64,000 nt of DNA, taken from UBA2287 sp964479665 (GTDB taxonomy: Bacteria > Bacteroidota > Bacteroidia > Bacteroidales > Tenuifilaceae). The stretch lies in assembly GCA_964479665.1 (NCBI GenBank), contig CAYZNN010000011.1, positions 24,999 to 88,998 on the forward strand. The letters are read 5' to 3'. The position numbers were made by a program, and so were the translations under genes. The first letter of the stretch is position 1, and each line of letters begins with the position of its first letter. Shown here in pieces: positions 27,305 through 35,569 of this stretch. Under the pieces are notes generated by a model that saw only the letters and a list, made by a program, of their open reading frames with translations, was not told the DNA's origin and made no database searches.

Positions 27305-27366
27305 GCTTCAATACGGGCAATTGCAGCTAAATTTTTTAAAAATGCCCGTTAGGCATAAAAATGTAT

Positions 27367-27374
27367 TAACTTTG
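27367..27374 (+). promoter_or_regulatory. -7 box of the ssrA promoter
   Basis: TAACTTTG matches TAnnTTTG exactly and ends 12 nt before the mature tmRNA 5' end at 27387. The -33 element is weak. Confidence 0.6.
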
Positions 27375-27386
27375 CGCTACCAATCT

Positions 27387-27789
27387 GGGGCTGAAATTGG
27401 TTTCGACAGCAAGAAGAATGGGTTGGTAAGCATGCCGAGCGTTGGGAAGCTGGCTCGTTAATCCCAGGACTCAGACCGATAAACGGCAACAATTACAATT
27501 ACGCACTCGCTGCCTAATAAGTACCAGGTACTTCAGGCTTAATCTCGTCAACTAGGTTGACGAAACGAGTAGTCTCGCGGAGGGTTTCGCCCGTTGGCGC
27601 TCCGAATCGAGGCTTCAAACCAAACGGGATAGCCACAGGATGCTCCCCGGTTCCCGTGGTGAAATTTAGGGGATAAGGTTTGGGTTGGTTTCCTTCCACC
27701 TGCTCAGGCACTAAAATTAAGGACGGATAAGCATGTAGAAAGTCAATTGGTTCCTTGTTTGGACGAGGGTTCGACCCCCTCCAGCTCCA
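27387..27789 (+). ncRNA. ssrA: Transfer-messenger RNA (tmRNA)
   Basis: The 5' end GGGGCTGAAATTGGTTTCGA is the standard tmRNA start. The 3' end carries GGGTTCGACCCCC, the T-arm equivalent, and CAGCTCC, which pairs with the 5' GGGGCTG to form the tRNA-like acceptor. The tag frame 27485-27517 reads GNNYNYALAA then two TAA stops, the NYALAA ending being usual for Bacteroidota. CCA is not encoded. tmRNA with SmpB rescues stalled ribosomes and tags the product for proteolysis; lon, encoded near 46 kb, is one candidate protease. Confidence 0.95.
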
Positions 27790-27812
27790 CAAAAATGAAT
27801 TCAAACAAATTC

Positions 27813-27849
27813 AAAACGCCTAAAAACATCAGAATTTTAGGCGTTTTTT
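27813..27849 (+). terminator. Intrinsic terminator of ssrA
   Basis: Hairpin AAACGCCTAAAA / TTTTAGGCGTTT with a T run, 24 bp after the tmRNA 3' end. Between it and 27892 the sequence is AT-rich, with repeated ATTCAAA/AATTCA words. Confidence 0.85.
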
Positions 27850-27892
27850 GTTTTTATCAATTCAAAACAATTCATATTAATTCACTAGTGGG

Positions 27893-29176
27893 TACTAAAT
27901 ATTAATAATAGTTCATTGAAATTCTTTGTTCATCGCACTTAAGGGTGCTTTCGGTGGCGTGACGATTTGAATCGAAAGTCGGACTTTTGCATACAAAAAT
28001 CAAAAGCCCATGAATCAAGGCAAATTTATCTTCGCTCAGATTACTGAGTTTTTGCCCCGTAGGGTATTCGATCGTAAAGTAAGCAAGCACCTAGGCAATA
28101 AGTATGTGCGGTTTTTTACTTGCTGGAATCAAATGCTTTGTATGATATTCGGACGGTTGACTGTACGGAATAGCATGCGAGACCCCATGCTCACCTGGAA
28201 GCGCACCAAACCAAGTACTACCATCTGGGGCTGGGGCTTGCTGTCTCCCGAAGGAATTTAGGTAATGCTAACGAGAAGCGTAGTTCCCAAATTTTTGAGG
28301 AGTTGGCCTACGTCTTAATCGATGAGGCACGAAAAAGCTGCTATCAAGCGGATTTTGAGATTAAGGTTATGGCAACGTCTATGCACTTGATTCAACAACG
28401 ATTGATCTCTGCCTAAGCGTATTCTGGTGGGCTGAGTTCAGAAAGGCAAAAGGGGGCGTGAAAATGCATACCCTTTTCGATGTAGTAACTTCAATCCCCT
28501 GCTTTCTTCACATATCCGAAGCAAGCCTGCACGACGTAAATGCGCTGGACATCCACCGCTTCGAAGCAGGAAGTTTCTACATCATGGACAAAGCCTACAT
28601 TGACTTTCGCCGGCTCTTTAGATTGCACAAACAGGGGGCTTACTTTGTTACCAGAGCAAAAGAAAACATGCGCTTTAAGCGTATGTATCAGCGTCCGTTA
28701 GCAAGGAGACAGGACTAGTTTACGACCAGATTGGAAAACTCGAAAAGCGTAACTCCAGGGAGAAATACCCTGATAAGCTCCGAAGAATCAAGTACTATGA
28801 TGGGGAGAGCGGTACCCTCTTCGTCTTCCTAACCAACAATGCTGATCTAGAGGCTATAGAGATTGCCTATCTTTACAAGAAGAGCTGGGAAGTCGAATTA
28901 TTCTTCAAATGGATGAAACAGCATTCAAGGATTAAATCCTTCTGGGGAACATCTTTGAATGCGGTCAAGATACAAATCTACTGTGCCTTATTGCCTACTG
29001 CCTCGTGGCAATAATGGGCAATAAACTAAAAATTAACGGTCCTATCTACGAAATTCTACAGATTCTCAGCATTTCTCTACTCGACAAGGCTCCTATTAGA
29101 TAGATACTTACAAAATTCGATTACAAAGAAATCAAAGAGCAAAAAAATAAACAACTAAAAATCAGTGGGTTTTAAG
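27893..29176 (+). mobile_element. Decayed IS4-type element (DUF4372 group)
   Basis: Contains a broken IS4-family transposase; the left boundary is uncertain. CACTAGTGGG, also found at the ends of the 18.8-kb MITE, occurs at 27883-27892. The right end appears to be the CAGTGGG at 29163-29169, just inside the transposase stop. The IS3 element begins 2 bp after that stop. Confidence 0.65.
28010..29175 (+). pseudogene. IS4-family transposase, multiply frameshifted
   Basis: The N-terminus MNQGKFIFAQITEFLPRRVF is intact, then the frame breaks after ~83 codons. Further transposase pieces follow: KMHTLFDVVTSIPCFLHISE and FYIMDKAYIDFRRLFRLHKQ in one frame (28458-28718), and FFKWMKQHSRIKSFWGT plus a C-terminal stretch in others. 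A TAG interrupts the C-terminus near 29100. At least three disruptions are needed to explain it, so it is inactive. Confidence 0.88.
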
Positions 29177-29244
29177 TGTAGGCTCCTGCGAAATTAGGAC
29201 AGTTTGGAAGTTGAAAAAAGGTACTAACTTTAAACTGTTCACCT

Positions 29245-30387
29245 ATGAAAAAGAAAAGATTTACACCCACACAGATTGCCTCCCTACACAAGGAGTTTGA
29301 TGACGGCAAAAGCGCAGCATAGATTAGCCGGGAGCATGGCGTGAGCCTGGCCGCCTTCTACAAGTGGCGTGAGTGGTACCGGGGGGTGAACGCCAGTGAG
29401 TTGAGACGGCTGAAGGAACTCGTGTAGGAGAACCGGCGCCTGAAGCACATGTACGCGGATGTGGCGCTAGACCTCAAAATGGCGAAGGAGATAATCGAAA
29501 AAAAAGTTGTAAAGCCCTGCCAGAAGCGGCAAATCGCGGATGAGCTTCGCCAAGAGCACGGAGTGGGTATAAGCATGGCATGCCGACTCCTGGGCCTCAG
29601 CAAATCCGTTTACTACTATCAGCCGACGAAGGACGATGGGGATCGGATCCTCGCCCTGAGGCAGAAGGCGGAGGACCACCCGCGGGAGGGCTTCTGGAAA
29701 GTTTACGGTCGCCTGCGGATGGAGGGGAGGCCATGGAACCGCAAGCGGATCCACCGGGTGTACACGGCCGTCGGGCTGAACCTGAGGAGAAAGGTGAGAA
29801 GGCGTATCCCATTGCGGGTACAGGTCGCCCTGGATGCCCCGGGGAGGCCAAACCACACGCGGTCTATAGACTTTATGAGCGACACCTTAGCCAATGGCAG
29901 GAAGTTTAGGTCATTCAAAGTGATAGATGATTTTAACCGGGAGGTGCTGCACATCGAGGTGGACTTCTCGCTCAAAAGCAGCCGCGTAGTCCGGGTGCTC
30001 AACCACTTGGTCAAGCGAAAGGGTAAGCCCCAGCGCATAAGAATGGATAACGGGCCTGAGCTAACAGCCGGGTTGATGGCGGAGTGGAGCCAGCTGAATG
30101 AGATCGAGTTCCTATACATCCAGCCTGGCCGACCCACACAAAACGCCTATATCGAGCGTTTTAATGGCACGTACAGGCTAAACGCGCTTGACGCCTACCT
30201 GTTCGAGAATATCAACGAGGTAAGAGCCATAACGGAGGAATGGATGCAGGACTTTAGTAACAACCCGCCACACGATGGCTTAGGGGGGGTAAGCCCCGCT
30301 CAGTTCGCCGAAATTTACCACAGGAAGGTTAACCTTCCTGTGGTAAATAGTTTATTTTTGGAGTATGAAGTTCTGACAAATCAGTAG
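29245..30387 (+). pseudogene. IS3 transposase OrfA-OrfB in one frame with two amber codons
   Basis: From ATG 29245 the frame reads MKKKRFTPTQIASLHKEF, a HTH_Tnp_1 OrfA start, with TAG at 29320-29322 (codon 26) and 29425-29427 (codon 61). It then runs open from 29428 to 30387. An intact 312-codon OrfB frame starts at ATG 29449. OrfB has the rve integrase core: Asp in RSIDFMSD, Asp in RIRMDNGPEL and Glu in AYIERFNGTYRL. OrfA and OrfB share one frame here instead of the usual -1 shift; the joint contains an A8 run (29498-29505). OrfA as read is non-functional unless the ambers are suppressed. Confidence 0.85.
30314..30347 (+). repeat. Perfect 34-bp palindrome in the transposase 3' end
   Basis: Two 17-base arms meet without a spacer (centre GGTTAACC; outer ends TTTACCAC / GTGGTAAA). 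It lies inside the coding frame, about 40 bp before the OrfB stop. It could form a cruciform or a very stable RNA hairpin. Confidence 0.9.
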
Positions 30388-30409
30388 TCCTAATTTAGGG
30401 AAGCCTACA

Positions 30410-31118
30410 AATCACCTTCCTGGGCTGAAAGAAGAAATTGCATCAAAACTTAAAGAATAAAAGGCTACACACAACAAGTAGTTGCTTTCAATGGTGTTGA
30501 TGATGCAAGATTTTTATTTCCTTTAATTAACTTTTAACGGAGGACAACGCCACCGCTACCGCACGATTTTAACGAGTGGTAACGAAGAATGAAATGAGCA
30601 ATATTAAACCCAGGAATTGAGCAGGTTTTTTTTACTTTTTTGCCACACGAAACAACCGAGCCGTTCTGTGGCGAGCTCGGCGCAGCCATTCGTGCGGCAG
30701 CGTATGCCTACTTTCTTGTATCAAAACAAGAGGTAGGCCTAGAGCCGACCCCAATGCCCAACAGCAGTAGCCTACCCGGCAGCGTAAGTGCCTGCCCCCG
30801 TATTGTTCGCGCACCTTTCGGTATTTGGCCTGGTGTGTCTTCGAGAACTTCAAACACCCTTGTTCCACTGTTCGCAAGCGTCGTCAGGACGTGTACGCAT
30901 TTCGGTTTTTTAGTCTGGTGTGCCTTCGAGAGAAGTTCGAAAGGCTCACTGTATCACCTCAGGTACCCCTTCTCATGCGGGCCTTCACCCTCTGCCGTAA
31001 CTATTTTAAAAGACATCAGCCATTGAGACCAGTCCGCACGTATTTACATTACCTATCTGCAATGCTGTTTGGTAGCACGGTGAGTTCCCTAATGTATTTT
31101 CAACCTGTGTGCAAACAC
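30410..31118. other. 709-bp region without a credible gene
   Basis: Just after the IS, a frame ends HLPGLKEEIASKLKE then TAA (to ~30461), possibly the tail of a gene cut by the IS. From ~30640 the sequence becomes GC-richer and has long open frames on both strands (30632-30877 minus, 30640-31026 plus) with no recognisable domain. A near-direct repeat CTGGTGTG(T/C)CTTCGAGA occurs at 30830 and 30915. It looks like accessory debris. Confidence 0.4.
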
Positions 31119-31895
31119 CTACCAGCGTCCTCCGGCGCCGCCACCACCAAACGAGCCGCCGCCACCTCCACTGAAACCACCAAAGCCACCACTTCCCGAA
31201 CTGAAACTGCCAAAGCCACCGCTTCTTCCGCCTCCTCCGCCCATCATGCCCAGGGCAATCCAAAAGGGGATATTATGCCCCAACGAGTGCCCCTTCGATT
31301 TGCTGGCAGCCCTGCCTATGGCAAAGAAGATAATTAAAAAAACAATTGCTAAAAATATGAAGGGGGCAAAGGAAATTTCGTTGTACTGTTGGGCAGTAAA
31401 CTTGCCCGATGCCAAGCTAATAATGGTATTGGTGGCAGCATCAATACCACCGTATATGTTGCCCTCCTTGAAATGTGGAATGAGTTCGCGCTCCACAATG
31501 CGCTTGGCAGTAGCATCGGGTATAACATCTTCTAGTCCGTAGCCAGTTGCAATATAAACTTCGCCAGCACCCTCTTCGTTGCGGGGCTTTATAACTATTA
31601 CCGATCCATTATTTTTGCCCTTTTGTCCAACTCCCCACTTCTCGCCCAGACGAAAAGCGAAATCACTAATAGCATAGTTGCCTAACGTTGAAACGGTAAC
31701 TACATATATTTGGGTAGAGGTTGTGTCGTGGTAACTCCTCAGTTTGCCCTCGAGCATACGCCATTCATCGGGTTTAAGAATGTTGGCAAAGTCGTTGACC
31801 AGCCGTGGGGGCTGCATGGGGTCGGGAATGTTGGCTGCCAAGCTGGTTGCTAGGGTCAGGCCAACAAGTATGCTTAAAAGTGCTCTTGCTCTCAT
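31119..31895 (-). CDS. TPM-domain protein with glycine-rich tail (YgcG family)
   Basis: 258 aa with a signal peptide (~1-21). The TPM phosphatase/chaperone-like domain (~28-165) includes LVNDFANILKPDEW, IYVVTVSTLGNYAI, KWGVGQKGKNNGSVIVI and YGLEDVIPDATAKRI. One membrane helix (~180-200) precedes a Gly/Ser-rich tail ending GGGGAGGRW. The layout matches exported YgcG-type proteins that are anchored in the membrane. It forms a run with a second TPM gene (11-bp gap) and lemA. Confidence 0.85.
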   Translation of the reverse strand: MRARALLSILVGLTLATSLAANIPDPMQPPRLVNDFANILKPDEWRMLEGKLRSYHDTTSTQIYVVTVSTLGNYAISDFAFRLGEKWGVGQKGKNNGSVIVIKPRNEEGAGEVYIATGYGLEDVIPDATAKRIVERELIPHFKEGNIYGGIDAATNTIISLASGKFTAQQYNEISFAPFIFLAIVFLIIFFAIGRAASKSKGHSLGHNIPFWIALGMMGGGGGRSGGFGSFSSGSGGFGGFSGGGGGSFGGGGAGGRW

Positions 31896-31906
31896 TGGGA
31901 TTGGGG

Positions 31907-32347
31907 TTAGCTGCCAAACGAAATTTGGTCGGACAGTTCATTAATATCTTCGTTGACCATATAAGGAAAAAGTTTCTTAAGCATGTCGCCAGTCATTCTT
32001 ATTCCTCTTATGAGTCCAATAGCAATATTGTCATTCAAAAATTCTTCAAGCATAACTTCTTTTACACTTTCCCAATAGTTCTCCGGAACAAGGGTGTTTA
32101 TTCCAACATCGCCCAAAATGGCAAACTGTTTATCCTCAATGGAAAGGTAAAAAAGAATTCCGTTTCGCAGCTCGGTTTTGTGCAACTTGAGCAAAGCAAA
32201 AACATCGGCAGCCCTATCGAGCACATTAATTTTACATCGCTTATCAATATGAACCCGAATTTCGCCCGAGGTATTCATCTCGGCCTGTCGAATTGCATCC
32301 TCAATGGCTTTTTTCTGAGGAGGGGTGAAGTAATCAATTGGCTTCAT
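31907..32347 (-). CDS. Cytoplasmic-type TPM-domain protein
   Basis: 146 aa without signal peptide. The TPM domain spans nearly the whole protein: IEDAIRQAEMNTSGEIRVHI, NGILFYLSIEDKQFAILGD, and a helical C-terminal part with LIRGIRMTGDMLKKLFPY. It is commonly encoded beside a YgcG-type partner and LemA, as here. Confidence 0.8.
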   Translation of the reverse strand: MKPIDYFTPPQKKAIEDAIRQAEMNTSGEIRVHIDKRCKINVLDRAADVFALLKLHKTELRNGILFYLSIEDKQFAILGDVGINTLVPENYWESVKEVMLEEFLNDNIAIGLIRGIRMTGDMLKKLFPYMVNEDINELSDQISFGS

Positions 32348-32369
32348 GGGCTATTCTATTTGTCAATAG

Positions 32370-32954
32370 TTAAAATTCAACTTTAGGAACATCTTTAGCT
32401 CCTTCTTCAGCTTCAAAATAGGCTTTCTTCTCGAAACCAAACCAACCCGAATAGATAATCTGAGGAAATTTTCGGATATACGCATTATATGCCATCACAT
32501 CCTCGTTGAATTTTCGTCGCTCAACGGCAATGCGGTTCTCAGTTCCTTCGAGCTGGGCTTGCAGTTCCAAAAAGTTCTGGTTAGCCTTAAGGTCGGGGTA
32601 GCTCTCAACTGTTACCAGAAGTCGCGACAGGGCACCGCTTAACTCTCCTTGTGCTGCTTGGAATTTCTTTAGGCTCTCCTCGTTCAAATTCTGAGGGTTA
32701 ATGCTAACCTGAGTAGCCCTTGCGCGGGCTTCAATAACTTGGGTTAGGGTTTGCTGCTCGAAATTGGCGTAACCCTTAACGGTATTAACCAAATTGGGAA
32801 TCAGGTCCATGCGTCTTTGGTAAACATTCTCAACGTTTGCCCATTGTGCAGTAACTTCTTCCTCGAGCGAAACCATTTGGTTGTAACCGCAGCTGCTGAA
32901 AAAAGGCATAGCCAGCGAAATGGCTATAAGGTAGATAATCGATTTTTTTTTCAT
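32370..32954 (-). CDS. lemA: LemA family protein
   Basis: 194 aa with a lipobox-like leader (MPFFSSCGYN). The LemA helical bundle is clear: VTAQWANVENVYQRRMDLIP, LVNTVKGYANFEQQTLTQVI and NEDVMAYNAYIRKFPQIIYS. LemA proteins are membrane-attached with the helical domain outside; function is poorly known. It is first in the lemA-TPM-TPM unit. Confidence 0.9.
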   Translation of the reverse strand: MKKKSIIYLIAISLAMPFFSSCGYNQMVSLEEEVTAQWANVENVYQRRMDLIPNLVNTVKGYANFEQQTLTQVIEARARATQVSINPQNLNEESLKKFQAAQGELSGALSRLLVTVESYPDLKANQNFLELQAQLEGTENRIAVERRKFNEDVMAYNAYIRKFPQIIYSGWFGFEKKAYFEAEEGAKDVPKVEF

Positions 32955-33080
32955 ACGTGTTGGTTTTTTGTGGTGTGTAAATTTAAGGAATTTAGATTTC
33001 TATTGAACTGTTTTTATGCCAATGTAGCATTCTTTAACAATGTATTGCGCTTATTGGTTGAGTGCTAATGGTTCGTACCA

Positions 33081-33111
33081 TTGCCACAGGTGCCAAAAAT
33101 GTTTACCTTTG
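33081..33111 (+). promoter_or_regulatory. hutU promoter
   Basis: -7 box TACCTTTG (33104-33111) is an exact match to TAnnTTTG, with TTG at 33081-33083 as a partial -33 element 20 nt upstream. It places transcription start near 33118, which supports the ATG at 33133. Confidence 0.6.
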
Positions 33112-33132
33112 CAGTTAGAAATATTGAATAGT

Positions 33133-35148
33133 ATGACACGAGAACAGTTTCAGCAGCAAATAGTTCAGGGAATTCCAACGGAGTTGCCAGCACCAAAACC
33201 ATTCGACCCTACTATAAACCATGCTCCCAAGCGTAAACAGATTCTTTCTGACGAGGAGAAGAAGTTGGCGTTGAAGAATGCGCTTCGCTATTTTCCCGAG
33301 GAGCATCACGCTGTTTTGGCTCCTGAATTTGCAAAGGAACTCAACGAATACGGAAGAATATACATGTACCGCTTCCGCCCCGATTACTCCATTACGGCCC
33401 GAAGCATTTGGGATTTCCCACATAAATCGGTGCAGGCAGCCTCCATTATGCTTATGCTTAGCAATAACCTCGATTATGCTGTGGCACAACATCCGCACGA
33501 ACTCATTACCTACGGTGGAAATGGAGCCGTGTTTCAGAACTGGGCTCAGTACCTGCTAACCATGAAGTATTTGGCCCAAATGACCGATGAGCAAACCCTT
33601 GTTCTTTTCTCGGGTCATCCCATGGGGCTTTTCCCATCGCATAAAGATGCACCCCGTGTTGTGGTTACCAACGGCATGATGATTCCTAACTACAGCAGCA
33701 AGGACGATTGGGAGCGCTTTAATGCGCTGGGTGTTACACAGTATGGGCAAATGACCGCTGGGTCGTTTATGTACATTGGTCCGCAGGGAATTGTGCACGG
33801 AACCACCATTACGATTATGAATGCCGGACGTAAAAGGCTGAAACCGGGCGAATCCGATTTGCGCGGAAAAATATTTGTTTCTTCGGGGCTAGGGGGCATG
33901 TCGGGGGCTCAACCCAAGGCAGGGGTTATTGCAGGAATGGTAAGTATTATTGCCGAAGTGAATCCGAAAGCCACCGAAGTCCGACGCAGTCAGGGTTGGG
34001 TTGATGAGGTGTACCGCGACCTGAACGAAATGATGCCCCGGATTCGAAGAGCAGTTGTCAATAAGGAAGCCATTTCTATTGCCTATCTGGGCAATGTGGT
34101 CGACCTGTGGGAGAGGTTGGTACTGGAGAATATTGCGGTCGATTTGGGGAGCGACCAAACTTCGTTGCACAATCCCTTTGCCGGAGGTTACTACCCTGTA
34201 GGACTTACATTCGAAGAGTCGAACGAACTCATGGCAAAAAATCCCACCCTTTTTAAAGAAAAGGTTTACGAAAGCTTAAGGCGGCATGTAAATGCTATTA
34301 ACGCCCTAACGCAAAAGGGAATGTACTTTTTCGATTATGGCAATGCTTTCTTACTCGAAGCAAGTAGGGCTGGAGCCAATATTCTTAAGCCCAATGGCGA
34401 TTTTCTATACCCGTCGTATGTGCAGGATATAATGGGCCCCATGTTTTTCGACTATGGTTTTGGCCCTTTCCGTTGGGTTTGTACCTCTTCAGATCCTAAT
34501 GATCTCGAAATGAGCGACCGTATTGCCCAGCAAGTGCTTGAGGAGATTGCTAAATCAGCTCCCAACGAGATTCAGGGTCAACTTGCCGACAACATTCATT
34601 GGATTAAAGAAGCCGGAAGAAACAAGATGGTAGTTGGCTCACAGGCAAGAATTCTGTATGCCGACAGTGAAGGGCGCATTCAAATTGCCGAAGCATTCAA
34701 TAGGGCTATCCGCGAGGGCAAGATTTCAGCACCCATTGTTCTGGGGCGCGACCACCACGACGTTTCCGGTACCGATTCGCCATATCGCGAAACCTCAAAT
34801 ATTTACGACGGTTCCCGTTTCACCGCCGATATGGCAATCCACAATGTAATTGGCGATTCGTTCCGTGGCGCCACATGGGTTTCCATTCACAATGGTGGAG
34901 GCGTAGGTTGGGGCGAGGCAATTAATGGTGGCTTTGGCCTAACGCTCGATGGATCGGCTGATGCCGATAGGAGGTTGCGATCCATGCTGCTTTGGGATGT
35001 TAACAATGGTATTGCCCGCAGGAGTTGGGCGCGTAATCCCGAGGCAATTTTTGCCATTAAGCGCGAAATGGAACGCACACCCGAGTTGGTGGTTACTATT
35101 CCACATATTGCAAGCGACTATTTGCTTGAAAAGGCAATTAATGGATAA
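33133..35148 (+). CDS. hutU: Urocanate hydratase
   Basis: 671 aa from ATG 33133; the upstream in-frame extension precedes the promoter. Long Bacteroidota-type urocanase with LITYGGNGAVFQNWAQYLL, LVLFSGHPMGLFPSHKDAPR, FVSSGLGGMSGAQPKAGVIA (NAD-binding), DQTSLHNPFAGGYYPVGLTF, and near the C-terminus VSIHNGGGVGWGEAINGGFG. Catalyses hydration of urocanate to imidazolone propionate in histidine degradation. Other hut genes (hutH, hutI) are not in this window, so it stands alone here. Confidence 0.93.
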   Translation: MTREQFQQQIVQGIPTELPAPKPFDPTINHAPKRKQILSDEEKKLALKNALRYFPEEHHAVLAPEFAKELNEYGRIYMYRFRPDYSITARSIWDFPHKSVQAASIMLMLSNNLDYAVAQHPHELITYGGNGAVFQNWAQYLLTMKYLAQMTDEQTLVLFSGHPMGLFPSHKDAPRVVVTNGMMIPNYSSKDDWERFNALGVTQYGQMTAGSFMYIGPQGIVHGTTITIMNAGRKRLKPGESDLRGKIFVSSGLGGMSGAQPKAGVIAGMVSIIAEVNPKATEVRRSQGWVDEVYRDLNEMMPRIRRAVVNKEAISIAYLGNVVDLWERLVLENIAVDLGSDQTSLHNPFAGGYYPVGLTFEESNELMAKNPTLFKEKVYESLRRHVNAINALTQKGMYFFDYGNAFLLEASRAGANILKPNGDFLYPSYVQDIMGPMFFDYGFGPFRWVCTSSDPNDLEMSDRIAQQVLEEIAKSAPNEIQGQLADNIHWIKEAGRNKMVVGSQARILYADSEGRIQIAEAFNRAIREGKISAPIVLGRDHHDVSGTDSPYRETSNIYDGSRFTADMAIHNVIGDSFRGATWVSIHNGGGVGWGEAINGGFGLTLDGSADADRRLRSMLLWDVNNGIARRSWARNPEAIFAIKREMERTPELVVTIPHIASDYLLEKAING

Positions 35149-35164
35149 TTGAATTTGTGAAATT

Positions 35165-35569
35165 ATGCAGCGGATAGGATTGTTAATTACAATATTGCTT
35201 GCTTTGCTGTTTTTTTATGGGTGCTTTAAGGACCCCGAATACAGCGATAAAGACATTACAGGAACCTGGCGCTGCCACGAGCAGAGCGCTCAACAACCCT
35301 ACCGTATTTACAATGTAAGTATCGATAGGGATAGGATAGACACTACAAGATACACCATTTTCAATATGTATAACACGGGCTTTCAATTCGAAGTGTATGC
35401 GACCCTAAACGATACTATTCTCACTATACTTGGCTCCAACAGTTTCGATGTGCAAATTAGCGGAATTGGACGCATACACCCCAATAATTCTGCAATAAGT
35501 TGGGTATACAACTATAGTAGCTCCACTTTGGTAGATTATCAAGTAGAAGCAATTTATTACCGGCCCTAA
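35165..35569 (+). CDS. Hypothetical small lipoprotein
   Basis: 134 aa. The leader ends LLFFYGCFKD (lipobox), and the mature part is beta-rich (TGTWRCHEQSAQQPYRIYNV, FEVYATLNDTILTIL), resembling a lipocalin-like or META-like small domain, but no family is recognised. 16 bp after hutU. Its stop overlaps the convergent murF stop by four bases. Confidence 0.65.
   Translation: MQRIGLLITILLALLFFYGCFKDPEYSDKDITGTWRCHEQSAQQPYRIYNVSIDRDRIDTTRYTIFNMYNTGFQFEVYATLNDTILTILGSNSFDVQISGIGRIHPNNSAISWVYNYSSSTLVDYQVEAIYYRP

Larger units (their letters stand above)
29177..30409 (+). mobile_element. IS3-family insertion sequence
   Basis: 1,233 bp with imperfect ~24-bp terminal inverted repeats: the left end reads TGTAGGCTCCTGCG then AAATTAGGAC, and the right end, complemented, reads TGTAGGCTTCCCT then AAATTAGGAC. 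The ends begin TG and finish CA as in IS3 elements. Clearly GC-richer than its surroundings. No 3-4 bp target duplication is evident (AAG left, AAT right). It is inserted directly after the IS4 transposase stop. Confidence 0.88.

Noticed and set aside
27883..27892. CACTAGTGGG as the right end of a second MITE left of the IS4 remnant
   Set aside because: No matching left end was found between the ssrA terminator and this site.
29467..30137. Minus-strand frames opposite the IS3 transposase
   Set aside because: They are antisense shadows created by high GC content; the plus-strand frame has the DDE residues.
30632..31026. Overlapping frames on both strands in the region after the IS3 element
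   Set aside because: No recognisable domain, biased composition, and each could be the shadow of the other; kept as an unexplained region only.
31119..31260. Glycine-rich low-complexity tail as a separate repeat element
   Set aside because: It is the normal tail of YgcG-type TPM proteins.
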